From Calditrichales bacterium (GTDB taxonomy: Bacteria; Calditrichota; Calditrichia; Calditrichales; J004), in NCBI GenBank assembly GCA_015493745.1, contig WGCN01000036.1, forward strand, positions 1 through 64,000: a stretch of DNA of 64,000 nt, given 5' to 3'. A model generated the notes under the pieces. It was not told the DNA's origin and did not search any database. It worked only from the letters and a program-made list of their open reading frames with translations. The translations under genes were made by a program, and so were the position numbers. Positions 26,243 to 34,868 of this stretch are shown in pieces (position 1 is the first letter of the stretch; each line of letters starts with the position of its first letter).

Positions 26243-28351
26243 ATGATTCAAAAAAGTATAGAGATAGGTGGCAAGACCATTACGCTGGAAAGCGGAAAAC
26301 TGGCCAAACAGGCCCATGGAGCGGTCACCGTAAGTCTGAATGAAACGGTTGTACTGGTAACGGCCGTTTCCGCGGAAGAGTCGATGAGAGATCCCGGCTT
26401 TTTCCCCTTAAGCGTTGATTACCGGGAGAAGTTCTATTCCACCGGTCGTATTCCCGGCGGATTCTTTAAACGCGAAGGTCGCCCCACGGAAAAGGAGATC
26501 CTCTCCGCCCGTGTCATCGACCGGCCCATTCGCCCCTTGTTTCCGCCCCATTACCGTAACGAAACGCAAATCATGGCCATGGTTCTTTCCATGGATAATG
26601 AAAACGACGCCGATGTGCTGGCCGGTCTGGGCGCTTCCGCCGCTCTATCCATCTCGGATATTCCTTTTTACGGTCCGATTGCCACCGTGCGTATCGCCCG
26701 CGTGGAAGGACAGTATGTTATATTCCCTTCCCTGTCGGAAGTGGAACGTTCCGACATCGAGCTGATCGTTGCCGGGTCGCAGGAATCGATCATGATGGTG
26801 GAAGGCGAAGCCAAAGAGGTTTCCGAGCAGGATCTGCTGGAGACCATCACCACCGCCCATGAGGCTATCAAACAATTGGTGGATGTTATCCTGGAAATGA
26901 AGCAGGAAGCCAATGTGCCCATGCGTGATGTTGAGGAAAAAACATATCCCGAGGGTTTGCAGGAGCGGGTGACCGAATTGGGTAAAAACCTGATCACGGA
27001 CGCCATCCGTCTGACGGAGAAAAAAGAGCGGCGCACGGCCCTGAAAGCTGCCAATACCACGGTTATGGAAGCCTTGGAAGAGGATTTTCCCGAGTGTGAG
27101 GATGACATCAAGGAAATTATGCATGACATCGAAAAAGATGAAGTGCGTAAAATGATCCTTGAAGAAGGCAAGCGTCTCGACGGGCGCGGTCTGCAGGATA
27201 TCCGCTCCATCAGTTGTGAAGTCGGCATATTGCCGCGTACACATGGCTCCGCGCTTTTTACACGCGGCCAGACACAGTCGCTGGGTGTGGTTACCCTGGG
27301 TACCGGTTCCGATGAGCAGATTATCGATGCCATTGAAGGCGAATCCAAAAAAGACTATATGCTGCATTACAACTTTCCGCCTTTCTGTACGGGTGAGGCC
27401 AAGCCTATCCGCGGGGTAAGCCGCCGCGAAGTGGGTCATGGCAACCTGGCGGAACGCGCTTTGCGTCCGGTATTACCCAAGGACGGCAGTTTCCCCTACA
27501 CCATCCGCATCGTATCCGAAGTACTGGAATCGAACGGCTCCTCCTCAATGGCTACCGTATGTTCCGGTTCCATGGCCCTGATGGACGCCGGTGTACCCGT
27601 AAGCAGTGCCGTGGCCGGTATCGCCATGGGATTGGTGAAAGAGGGCGATAAGGTAGCTGTCCTGTCCGATATTCTGGGTGATGAAGACCATCTGGGTGAT
27701 ATGGACTTTAAAGTGGCCGGTACCCGCAAAGGTATCAATGCCGTGCAGATGGATATAAAGATCGACGGTATTTCCCGCGATATCATGGAACAGGCGCTGG
27801 AACAGGCGCGTGTGGGGCGCTTGCACATTATGGATGAAATGGAAAAAGCCATCAGCGAGCCCAGGGAAGATATCAGCCCCTATGCACCGAAGATTTATGA
27901 ATTTAAAATCAAGGTGGATAAAATCGGCATGGTTATCGGGCCGGGTGGTAAAACCATTCGTCACATTATCGAGGAAACAGGCGTTACCATTGATATCGAA
28001 GAAGACGGAACGGTACGCATCGCCGCCGTTGACGGCGAAAGCGCCAATAAAGCGCGCGGCATGATCGACAAGCTTCTCGAAGAGCCTGAGTTGGGTAAGG
28101 CCTACAAGGGTAAGGTGAAGCGTGTTAAGGACTTCGGCGCCTTTGTTGAATTCCTGCCCGGAAAAGAAGGTATGGTGCATATTTCCGAATTGGATCTGGC
28201 CCGTACCAACAAAGTAACGGATATTTGCCAGGAAGGTGATTTTATTGACATCGTAGTGAAGAACATCGCTCCCGATGGGAAAATCGCCCTCAGTCGCAAA
28301 ATGTATCTGATGCGTGAAGAGAAGAAGAAGCAAGACAACGCTTCCGAATAA
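26243..28351 (+). CDS. pnp: Polyribonucleotide nucleotidyltransferase (PNPase)
   Basis: 702 aa; GGAGGATAA before the ATG. Two RNase PH-like domains are joined by an all-helical linker, followed by a KH domain (VGPGGKTIR type: VIGPGGKTIRHIIEETGV, about 555-575) and an S1 domain (GKVKRVKDFGAFVEFLPG, about 620-690). It degrades RNA phosphorolytically in the cytoplasm. The second core carries the phosphate-binding GSSSMATVCSGSMALMDAG. Large antisense ORFs opposite this gene are compositional shadows. Confidence 0.98.
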   Translation: MIQKSIEIGGKTITLESGKLAKQAHGAVTVSLNETVVLVTAVSAEESMRDPGFFPLSVDYREKFYSTGRIPGGFFKREGRPTEKEILSARVIDRPIRPLFPPHYRNETQIMAMVLSMDNENDADVLAGLGASAALSISDIPFYGPIATVRIARVEGQYVIFPSLSEVERSDIELIVAGSQESIMMVEGEAKEVSEQDLLETITTAHEAIKQLVDVILEMKQEANVPMRDVEEKTYPEGLQERVTELGKNLITDAIRLTEKKERRTALKAANTTVMEALEEDFPECEDDIKEIMHDIEKDEVRKMILEEGKRLDGRGLQDIRSISCEVGILPRTHGSALFTRGQTQSLGVVTLGTGSDEQIIDAIEGESKKDYMLHYNFPPFCTGEAKPIRGVSRREVGHGNLAERALRPVLPKDGSFPYTIRIVSEVLESNGSSSMATVCSGSMALMDAGVPVSSAVAGIAMGLVKEGDKVAVLSDILGDEDHLGDMDFKVAGTRKGINAVQMDIKIDGISRDIMEQALEQARVGRLHIMDEMEKAISEPREDISPYAPKIYEFKIKVDKIGMVIGPGGKTIRHIIEETGVTIDIEEDGTVRIAAVDGESANKARGMIDKLLEEPELGKAYKGKVKRVKDFGAFVEFLPGKEGMVHISELDLARTNKVTDICQEGDFIDIVVKNIAPDGKIALSRKMYLMREEKKKQDNASE

Positions 28352-28375
28352 TTCTTACCCTTTCCGGCAGAAATT

Positions 28376-29596
28376 GTGTATAAAAAAAGTAAAACCTCTC
28401 AAGGCATTACCGTAATAAGTAATGCCTTGTCTTTTTATCAAAGCGTTACGCTCGGTGTGTGGGTGAAAACCGGCAGCAGGTTTGAGCGTACCGGACAAAT
28501 GGGTATGGCTCATTTTATTGAGCACATGCTGTTTAAGGGCACCCAAAAGCGTACCGGACAGGAAATCGTGCTGACACTTGAACAACATGGCGCCAACCTG
28601 AATGCTTTTACCTCCCGTGAGCAAACCTGTTTTTACATTCAAACACCGGCCTCCTTCCTGGAGCCCGCGGTGGAAGTTTTGGCCGATATGCTTACCGCTT
28701 CCCGTTTTTCCGTGACGGATATTGAAACCGAACGCCAGGTTATTCTGGAAGAGATTGCCGCGGTGGAAGACACGCCGGATGAGTATGTGGTGGATTTGTT
28801 TCAGGAACACCTGTTTCCCGGAAATACCCTGGGGCATCCCATCCTGGGAACACGGGAAAGTGTGGCCGCCCACAGCCGCGCGGGACTCACGGCCTTTTGG
28901 CGTGAAAATTATGTCGCGGAAAATATGGTGGTGGTGGCCGCCGGGCAGTTGGACCACCAGGCCTTGCATGACTGGGTAGAGCGTTACTTTACAGGCGAAA
29001 ACAGGCCGGTGCCCGTTGAGACAGGGATGTCGGCAGCTGTTGCCGACCAGGGCCGCCTCTTTGAACATCAAAGCGGTTTTACCCAGACTCATATCTGTTG
29101 CGGCGCGGCCGTGTGTGCCGCGGCGGATGAACAGCGCTTTGCGCTTGAAGCTCTGCATGTCTATCTTGGTGCGGGCATGAGTTCGCGGCTGTTTCAGCTA
29201 ATGCGCGAAGAAAATGCCATGGTATACAGTGTATACAGTTTTCCGGAATTTTTCTCCGATACGGGCATCTTTTGCATATATTTGGGAACCGATGGTTCCA
29301 AAAGTGTCCGGGCTTTGGATCTGTTAAAAAGCGAACTGGAATGTTTAGTGCGCGATGGCATTGACCGAGATACCCTTGAGAGGGTTAAGCAGCAAATGCG
29401 CGGAAGACTGATGTTGAGCCTGGAAAGTACCTATAACCGGATGATACGTCTGGCCAAAAATGAAATACTTTTCGGCAGGGCCTATGAACCGGAAACCATT
29501 TACCGGCGGATTGACAAGCTCCGTACCGCTGACATCATAAAAACCGCGCACGATTATTTTAATTTTGAAGACTGGATCATTACAAAGCTTCAATAG
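28376..29596 (+). CDS. M16 family zinc peptidase
   Basis: 406 aa from GTG 28376. The inverted zinc motif HFIEH is near residue 45 (GMAHFIEHMLFKGT), with the distal Glu in ERQVILEEIAAVED. The arrangement pnp followed by an M16 peptidase (mlpA/ymxG-like) is conserved in many bacteria. A single M16 unit of about 400 aa is the processing-peptidase-like class. No signal peptide, so probably cytoplasmic. No strong Shine-Dalgarno is seen. Confidence 0.94.
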   Translation: MYKKSKTSQGITVISNALSFYQSVTLGVWVKTGSRFERTGQMGMAHFIEHMLFKGTQKRTGQEIVLTLEQHGANLNAFTSREQTCFYIQTPASFLEPAVEVLADMLTASRFSVTDIETERQVILEEIAAVEDTPDEYVVDLFQEHLFPGNTLGHPILGTRESVAAHSRAGLTAFWRENYVAENMVVVAAGQLDHQALHDWVERYFTGENRPVPVETGMSAAVADQGRLFEHQSGFTQTHICCGAAVCAAADEQRFALEALHVYLGAGMSSRLFQLMREENAMVYSVYSFPEFFSDTGIFCIYLGTDGSKSVRALDLLKSELECLVRDGIDRDTLERVKQQMRGRLMLSLESTYNRMIRLAKNEILFGRAYEPETIYRRIDKLRTADIIKTAHDYFNFEDWIITKLQ

Positions 29597-29629
29597 TATC
29601 AGTACGACATAAAAGAAGGCCTCACCATA

Positions 29630-30757
29630 ATGAAATCCGTGGGCGTTGTTAAAGAGATAAAAAATTTTGAACGGCGTGTCAGTCTTTGTCCGGAAGCGGT
29701 GGCATTGCTGACTGAGCAGGACATTCCCGTTTTTGTGGAGCGCGATGCCGGAGAGCCCTCGGGATATAGTGATGAAGCCTATGCCCAGGCCGGGGCCACA
29801 ATCGTTCCCTCCGCGGAAAAGGTTTTTCGCAAAGCGGATATCATGGTGAAAGTGCAGCCCCTCTCTTCGGATGAATGTGAACTGACCCGCGAAGATCAAA
29901 TCTTTTTCTCCTTTATCAACCTCTACCAGCACCCGGATCGCCTGCTGCAACTATTAAAAACCAAAACCATATTTTTTTCGGCGGAACTGTTGACCGACGA
30001 TCAGGGGGAACATCTTGTTCTTAAGGCGATCTCGGAAATAGCCGGCCGTCTGGCCCTGCATGTGGCCGCGAACCTGCTCACCGTCAGTCAGGGGGGAAAA
30101 GGTATACTGCTCTCCGGAATCAGCGGGGTGGTGCCGGCGCGCGTGCTGGTTGTCGGCTCCGGATTGGTGGGTAAGGTGGCCGCGGTTCAGGCCTGGCACA
30201 CCGGGGCGGATGTAACCCTGCTTAGCGTTAAGAACCTGAACGAAGAGGCCATGACCATGGAAAAGGACGGGCTTTCGGTGGAGATGTTCTCCCGGGAACG
30301 CCTGGAAAGCCTGTTACCCGGGACCGATGTGATGATTGTGGCCGTGCAGGCGGTAAAATCGAATCTGCCCGATCTGCGTATTTCCGCGGAACAGGTGGCC
30401 ATGATGGAAAACGGTAGCGTCATTATCGATCTTTCGGTCGAACATTCGCCGATAGTGGAAACTTCCCATGTTACCAGCCTGAGTCAGCCGACATTCGTAT
30501 CACAGGGCGTCATCCATTATGGCGTGCCCAATATCTCGGCCACCATACCCAAAACGGCCACCCGGGTATATGCCCGCACCATTTTACCGTTTATAATCAA
30601 GCTGGCCAGGGAAGGGCTCTCCACCTCGCTGGACAGTTCGCCCGAACTCCTTTCGGCCCTGGCTTCCTACAAGGGCAAGGTGACCAACCGTGTTATATCC
30701 AAGCGTTTTGACACCGCTTTCTTTAATATTTTTGACCTGTTGGAATTAAAACTGTAA
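29630..30757 (+). CDS. Alanine dehydrogenase / transhydrogenase-alpha family protein with altered active site
   Basis: 375 aa. AlaDh_PNT N- and C-domain features are present: KEIKNFERRVSLCPEAV, ISEIAGRLALHVAANLL and the NAD-binding GSGLVGKVAAVQAWHTGADVTLLS. Yet the alanine dehydrogenase catalytic His (in the YLHLA motif) reads FINLY, closer to PntA's SFIxPAQN, and the catalytic Asp of D-x-A-I-D-QGG reads as Glu in DLSVEHSPI. It is too short, and alone, to be a transhydrogenase subunit. It therefore probably binds NAD(P), but the substrate is uncertain; alanine dehydrogenase should not be assumed. Confidence 0.72.
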   Translation: MKSVGVVKEIKNFERRVSLCPEAVALLTEQDIPVFVERDAGEPSGYSDEAYAQAGATIVPSAEKVFRKADIMVKVQPLSSDECELTREDQIFFSFINLYQHPDRLLQLLKTKTIFFSAELLTDDQGEHLVLKAISEIAGRLALHVAANLLTVSQGGKGILLSGISGVVPARVLVVGSGLVGKVAAVQAWHTGADVTLLSVKNLNEEAMTMEKDGLSVEMFSRERLESLLPGTDVMIVAVQAVKSNLPDLRISAEQVAMMENGSVIIDLSVEHSPIVETSHVTSLSQPTFVSQGVIHYGVPNISATIPKTATRVYARTILPFIIKLAREGLSTSLDSSPELLSALASYKGKVTNRVISKRFDTAFFNIFDLLELKL

Positions 30758-30761
30758 ATCC

Positions 30762-31580
30762 ATGCTAACACCTTCCATCCCGATCCTGGCCTATCACAAA
30801 ATTGATGACCGTCCGGATTTTGGTATCACCTCCCGTAAAATTGCCCACTTTAAAGAGGACCTGCGGCTGCTTGAAGCGCGGGGCTATCACAGCATCACCT
30901 TCAAAGATCTGGATGCCGGAATATCCGTGCCGGAAAAGGCGGTGATTATCACCTTTGACGACGGCTATGCCTCTTTTCATGACCTGGCCCTGCCCCTGTT
31001 GCTTGAGCGGGGCTTTCGCGCGGTGGTTTTTATTCCCACGGCCTATGTGGGGCGCGAGAACAGTTGGGATGTGCAATGGGGACAACACCATTATAAGCAC
31101 ATGGATGTTGAACAAATCGTAGCCTGTCACCGTGCCGGAATTGAAATAGGTTCCCATTTGGTGCAGCATCTCTTTCCGGGCCTGTTGAGCGACGCCGTTC
31201 TGGAGTATGAGATGGCGGCCAGTAAAAAACAACTGTCGGAATGGACGAATGAGGAGGTGATCTCACTCAGCTATCCGTTTGGCAAGTATGATCCGCGAGC
31301 CATCAGGGCCGCCCGCGGACACTATCGCTACGCGGTCGGGCAAAGCAGCCCCGCTTTTCCCGGGGAAGAGCTGAGCGCGCTGTTCCTGCCGCGTATAAAT
31401 GTTTACCGGATGGACAGCTCGGCGCGCATCATCAAAAAGATGGAGCAAGCCGTACAAGGGCACTTTTCCCTGAGGGACCGTTTAATCCAAAAAGGGGCCT
31501 GGGCCACCGTGGCCCTGCAATATTTGAAATTCTCACAGAAAAATGTAAGGAAGATTAAGAGACATGCGGAAATTAACTAA
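30762..31580 (+). CDS. Polysaccharide deacetylase (NodB domain) protein
   Basis: 272 aa. NodB motifs: ILAYHKIDD at the N-terminus, the metal/catalytic TFDDGY near residue 64, GSHLVQH (H-x3-H type) near 130 and SYPFGKYD near 170. These enzymes remove N- or O-acetyl groups from cell-wall or capsular glycans. No convincing signal peptide is seen, so location is uncertain. A deacetylase near pnp and an M16 peptidase also occurs in Bacillus (ylxY), so this part of the neighbourhood may be old. Overlaps the next gene by 17 bases. Confidence 0.9.
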   Translation: MLTPSIPILAYHKIDDRPDFGITSRKIAHFKEDLRLLEARGYHSITFKDLDAGISVPEKAVIITFDDGYASFHDLALPLLLERGFRAVVFIPTAYVGRENSWDVQWGQHHYKHMDVEQIVACHRAGIEIGSHLVQHLFPGLLSDAVLEYEMAASKKQLSEWTNEEVISLSYPFGKYDPRAIRAARGHYRYAVGQSSPAFPGEELSALFLPRINVYRMDSSARIIKKMEQAVQGHFSLRDRLIQKGAWATVALQYLKFSQKNVRKIKRHAEIN

Positions 31581-31908
31581 GTGGCTTCCGTTTATGGCCC
31601 TTATGGCCACCATTGCCGGCAGTTCCCTCTATCTGTTTTTCGGTGGAGGAAACGGCTATTATAAACCGGCGACGGCCGATCCGGCGGTAATCTACCGGCA
31701 GGCCTGCGTTGAGTGCCACGGAAAGCGTGGCGAGGGAAAAGGAGTGCTTTATCCCGCTTTTGACAAGTATATGGATGAAGAAGATGTCTTGCGTGAAATC
31801 AGGGAAGGCAACTGGCGCATGCCCGCTTTTCGTTATATCCGGGGAGATACCCTGATGATACTGGCCCGTTTTATCGCCGATCACGGATATCTTAAGCATA
31901 AAGAATAA
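31564..31908 (+). CDS. Small c-type cytochrome, membrane-anchored or secreted
   Basis: 114 aa. A hydrophobic N-terminal segment (residues about 7-28) is followed by a single haem-binding motif CVECH (about 48-52) in the context GKRGEGKGVLYPAFD, then a candidate axial Met in NWRMPAFRY. This is the monohaem cytochrome c / cbb3-subunit-like fold, probably periplasmic. It starts inside the deacetylase gene and has no oxidase or reductase partner nearby; cytochrome bd at the window's end does not use cytochrome c. Confidence 0.85.
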   Translation: MRKLTKWLPFMALMATIAGSSLYLFFGGGNGYYKPATADPAVIYRQACVECHGKRGEGKGVLYPAFDKYMDEEDVLREIREGNWRMPAFRYIRGDTLMILARFIADHGYLKHKE

Positions 31909-32016
31909 GCAAAGGTCTGTTTAATGTCCGGTATCACACATAGATTCATATAAATCTAATTAAATTTTTTGAGCTACCGAAATAAGCTAACGATGTATCT
32001 GTTTGGAGTACCATAA

Positions 32017-32919
32017 ATGAGATTAGTTACGCGTGGGGATTTTGACGGTTTGGTCTGTGGCGTTATTTTAACGATTGCCCGGGATATCGATGCCTTTCTT
32101 TTGGCCAAGCCCCATGAGATACAGGAAAATATTTTTACCTTTTCCAAAAACGACATCATCGCCAACCTGCCGTACCATTCGGATTGCGGTTTATGGTTCG
32201 ATCACCATATCAACGAAGTAAAGCTGGCCGCTGAAATTCAGTTTGAGGGAGCTTTTAAAGTAGCTCCCAGTTGCGCGCGCGTGGTGCTGGACTATTATCT
32301 GAAAGACATTCCCGAACTGGAGCGCTTCGAAAAGATTGTTCAGGTGGCCGATAAAATAGACTCTGCCCAACTGAGCCTGGAAGATATTAAGAATCCTCAC
32401 AAATGGTTTATTATCGAGCGTACCCTGCATGCTTATGATCCCGCCGGACGGCTGGGCAATTTTCAGGAATACTTTACCGATATGATCGAATGGATCAAAA
32501 CCTATCCCCTGAGTACGATCCTGATGATGGATGAAGTGCAAAGCCGCATAGAACACGTCCGCTCCGAACATAAGATATTTATAAACGCTCTCCGGGAAAG
32601 TTCCCATGCCGAGGAGAATGTGGTGCTTACCGATACCCGGAGCTATGACTATTTCCCCAACGGAAACCGCTTTCTAATCTATACGCTGTTTCCGGAGCAG
32701 AATGTCTCCTTAAGCATCTTTAATGCCCGCGGCTCCCACCAAAGTGTTATTTTTTGCGGTCACAATATCTTTAATAAAACCTGCGCGACCGATGTGGGCG
32801 AACTGATGAAAAATTATGGCGGCAGCGGGCGCCTTTCCGCCGGAAGCTGTGTTGTGGATCAATCCGAGGCGGATACGGTTTTTCAGGAAATCTGCGATAC
32901 CCTCAAGAAAAACGGATAA
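32017..32919 (+). CDS. DHH family phosphoesterase (exopolyphosphatase-like)
   Basis: 300 aa. N-terminal TRGDFDGLVCGV holds the metal-binding Asp pair, and FDHHINE is the DHH motif. The C-terminal DHHA1-like part ends with a glycine-rich GGSGRLSAGSCVV, the substrate-binding loop of this superfamily. Homologues are often labelled exopolyphosphatase, but the superfamily also covers nanoRNases and cyclic-dinucleotide phosphodiesterases, so the substrate is open. Forms a pair with the anchored protein 6 bases downstream. Confidence 0.86.
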   Translation: MRLVTRGDFDGLVCGVILTIARDIDAFLLAKPHEIQENIFTFSKNDIIANLPYHSDCGLWFDHHINEVKLAAEIQFEGAFKVAPSCARVVLDYYLKDIPELERFEKIVQVADKIDSAQLSLEDIKNPHKWFIIERTLHAYDPAGRLGNFQEYFTDMIEWIKTYPLSTILMMDEVQSRIEHVRSEHKIFINALRESSHAEENVVLTDTRSYDYFPNGNRFLIYTLFPEQNVSLSIFNARGSHQSVIFCGHNIFNKTCATDVGELMKNYGGSGRLSAGSCVVDQSEADTVFQEICDTLKKNG

Positions 32920-32924
32920 ACGGA

Positions 32925-33572
32925 ATGAAAATATTTCTCAGCCTGCTGGCGCTTTTCGTCCTTTTGGCCGGTGGCGCCTGGTATTATTTTGACAGCACCA
33001 TGCACTACCTGCCGCCGGATGTGGAAACCATGCAAGAGGTACGACCGGAGGATTTTCATCAACAGGCGCGGCAGATCAAAAAACGTATGTCCCGGGAATT
33101 AAAAGCCGGCGGGCAAACCTCTGTTTCCGCCGGGGATATTGAAAAAATCACCTTTGCCGCTATTGCCCGTAAAAGTAAAATTCCCCCGGAAGAGCTGATT
33201 AAAAGATATAAAGTGGATATTCAGCCCGAGGGTGTGCGCCTTTCGGCTCTGGTCGACCTGCGAAAGGTGCGCCAACTAAGGCTGCCGGCCAAAATGCGAA
33301 CGGCCCTGGAAACCGTTACCGGTTTTATTCCCGATGACATGTTGGATGAGGTCTATGTTTCGGTTAACGGCTTGCCGCAAAGGGTCGGGGATAAGGTGGC
33401 CTTCAGTGATGACGCCCGCGTTCAGATCGGTGGCTGGAGCAGAAAACTTAACGACCTGATGGATGATGCGCGTATCATTTTGGGGCGTGATATTTTCCAA
33501 AAGCTGTCATTCAATACCATCCGGATCGAAAAAGACCGCGTGATTATAAAACGGCAGGACAACCGTCCCTGA
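32925..33572 (+). CDS. Unknown protein with N-terminal membrane anchor
   Basis: 215 aa. One hydrophobic helix (about residues 3-21) without an obvious cleavage site is followed by a soluble, periplasm-facing part of mixed alpha/beta character with basic and acidic clusters. I do not recognise a family; the C-terminal beta-rich part is loosely reminiscent of anchored proteins of the DUF2140/YpmS type. The start is 5 bases after the DHH phosphoesterase stop, so co-expression is likely. Confidence 0.7.
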   Translation: MKIFLSLLALFVLLAGGAWYYFDSTMHYLPPDVETMQEVRPEDFHQQARQIKKRMSRELKAGGQTSVSAGDIEKITFAAIARKSKIPPEELIKRYKVDIQPEGVRLSALVDLRKVRQLRLPAKMRTALETVTGFIPDDMLDEVYVSVNGLPQRVGDKVAFSDDARVQIGGWSRKLNDLMDDARIILGRDIFQKLSFNTIRIEKDRVIIKRQDNRP

Positions 33573-33680
33573 AACCCACAGGCCGGTCATTCCGCATATT
33601 CACGGGACACAGTTTGGCAGTTTTTTTATAAGTGTTGTATTAACAGGGGGTTATGTAATTCCACAAAGCCTAAATGATGG

Positions 33681-33710
33681 TTGATTTAGAAAAATCAAAG
33701 TTGTAACTTT
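33681..33710. promoter_or_regulatory. Two adjacent inverted repeats upstream of arcC
   Basis: TTGATTT-AGAA-AAATCAA (33681-33698) and AAAGTTGTAACTTT (33697-33710) lie back to back about 35 bases before the carbamate kinase start. They could be an operator or alternative RNA hairpins; no regulator is encoded nearby. Low confidence because the region is AT-rich. Confidence 0.35.
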
Positions 33711-33742
33711 TAAGTCTTTAATATTTTTGGACGGAGCCGAAA

Positions 33743-34687
33743 GTGTCAATAAAAACCTATGTGGTTGCTCTTGGCGGAAATGCCATTACCCGTGAATCCG
33801 AAGAGGGGAATATTACCGAGCAGTTTGAGAATACGCGCCGCAGCCTTTCCGGGGTTGTTCATTTAATCGGCCAGGGGCACCGGGTGATCATCACCCATGG
33901 AAACGGCCCCCAGGTGGGTAATGCCCTGATCCGTGTGGAAGAAACCCGGGGGATCGTTCCTCCCTTGCCACTGGGTGTGATTGTCGCCGATCTGGAAGGC
34001 GGCATGGGCTATATGATCGAACAGTGCCTGCAAAATAAGCTCAGCGATGCTCGTCTGCACCGTGAAGTGACGACGGTTTTAACACAGGTGGTGGTGGACC
34101 CCGGGGACCCTTCCATAAAAGAGCCCAGCAAGTTTGTGGGCCCTTTTTTCAAAAAGGAACAGGTCGAAGAATTGCAGAGAACCCGCGGCTGGATAATGAA
34201 GGAAGATAAAGGACGCGGATACCGGCGGGTGGTGCCTTCGCCGTTTCCCCGTGAAATCGTGGAAAAAAATGTGATCAAGACCCTGCTGGAAGCGGGCGGG
34301 GTGGTGGTGGCCGCCGGAGGTGGCGGCATACCGGTTTACCGGGATAAACGCGGCTGGCTGGAAGGGGTGGATGCGGTCATCGATAAAGACCTGGCCTCGG
34401 CACTGCTGGGTAACCAGGTGGGTGCGGATATTTTGATGATTTTGACGGGGGTGGATAAGGTGGCCGTGAACTTCGGCACACCGCAGCAAAAAGAACTGGA
34501 CAGTCTTTCCGTTGATGAGGCGCGGCGCTATCTGGAGGCCGGAGAGTTCCCCAAAGGCAGCATGGGTCCTAAAATCGAAGCGGCAATCAATTTTATCCGC
34601 GGCGGCGGCCAGGAGGTCATTATCTCTTCCATAGAAAATGCCGTTTCCGCCCTGGAAGGAGAAACCGGAACGCGCATACATCCCTGA
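33743..34687 (+). CDS. arcC: Carbamate kinase
   Basis: 314 aa from GTG 33743, with GGAG in the leader. Amino-acid-kinase fold with VVALGGNAI at the N-terminus, THGNGPQVGN, AAGGGGIPVYRD and DKDLASALLG, as in ArcC/YbcF. It interconverts carbamoyl phosphate plus ADP with ATP plus carbamate. No arginine deiminase or ornithine carbamoyltransferase gene adjoins it, so it stands outside a classic arc operon. Confidence 0.95.
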   Translation: MSIKTYVVALGGNAITRESEEGNITEQFENTRRSLSGVVHLIGQGHRVIITHGNGPQVGNALIRVEETRGIVPPLPLGVIVADLEGGMGYMIEQCLQNKLSDARLHREVTTVLTQVVVDPGDPSIKEPSKFVGPFFKKEQVEELQRTRGWIMKEDKGRGYRRVVPSPFPREIVEKNVIKTLLEAGGVVVAAGGGGIPVYRDKRGWLEGVDAVIDKDLASALLGNQVGADILMILTGVDKVAVNFGTPQQKELDSLSVDEARRYLEAGEFPKGSMGPKIEAAINFIRGGGQEVIISSIENAVSALEGETGTRIHP

Positions 34688-34787
34688 TCCCGACCGTTTC
34701 CGGAACATGGAACCGTCCGGAAGCATCGAAAACGGGATGGCTGTCTTTGCGGAAAAGAGACCTGAAAACAGCATGGTTTTGATATAT

Positions 34788-34800
34788 AAACACTGTGTTT
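34788..34800. promoter_or_regulatory. Palindrome in the sucCD upstream region
   Basis: AAACACTGTGTTT is a perfect inverted repeat around one central base, about 70 bases before sucC and close to an AT-rich GATATATAAA stretch that could serve as a -10. A repressor or activator site is possible; the cognate factor is unknown. Confidence 0.35.
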
Positions 34801-34868
34801 AATTAACGATTAAAGGGTGATAACCGAAATAGGGGATACCCATAAACATATCAATTTAGGAGAGCCTT

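Noticed and set aside
26668-28333. Long antisense ORFs opposite pnp (226, 262 and 264 aa)
   Set aside because: They lie wholly opposite a highly conserved gene, have no family-like motifs or ribosome sites, and reflect codon bias of the sense strand.
31941-31972. TAGATT/AATCTA hairpin followed by T residues as terminator of the cytochrome c gene
   Set aside because: The stem is pure weak A/T-rich pairing in an AT-rich gap; chance is likely.
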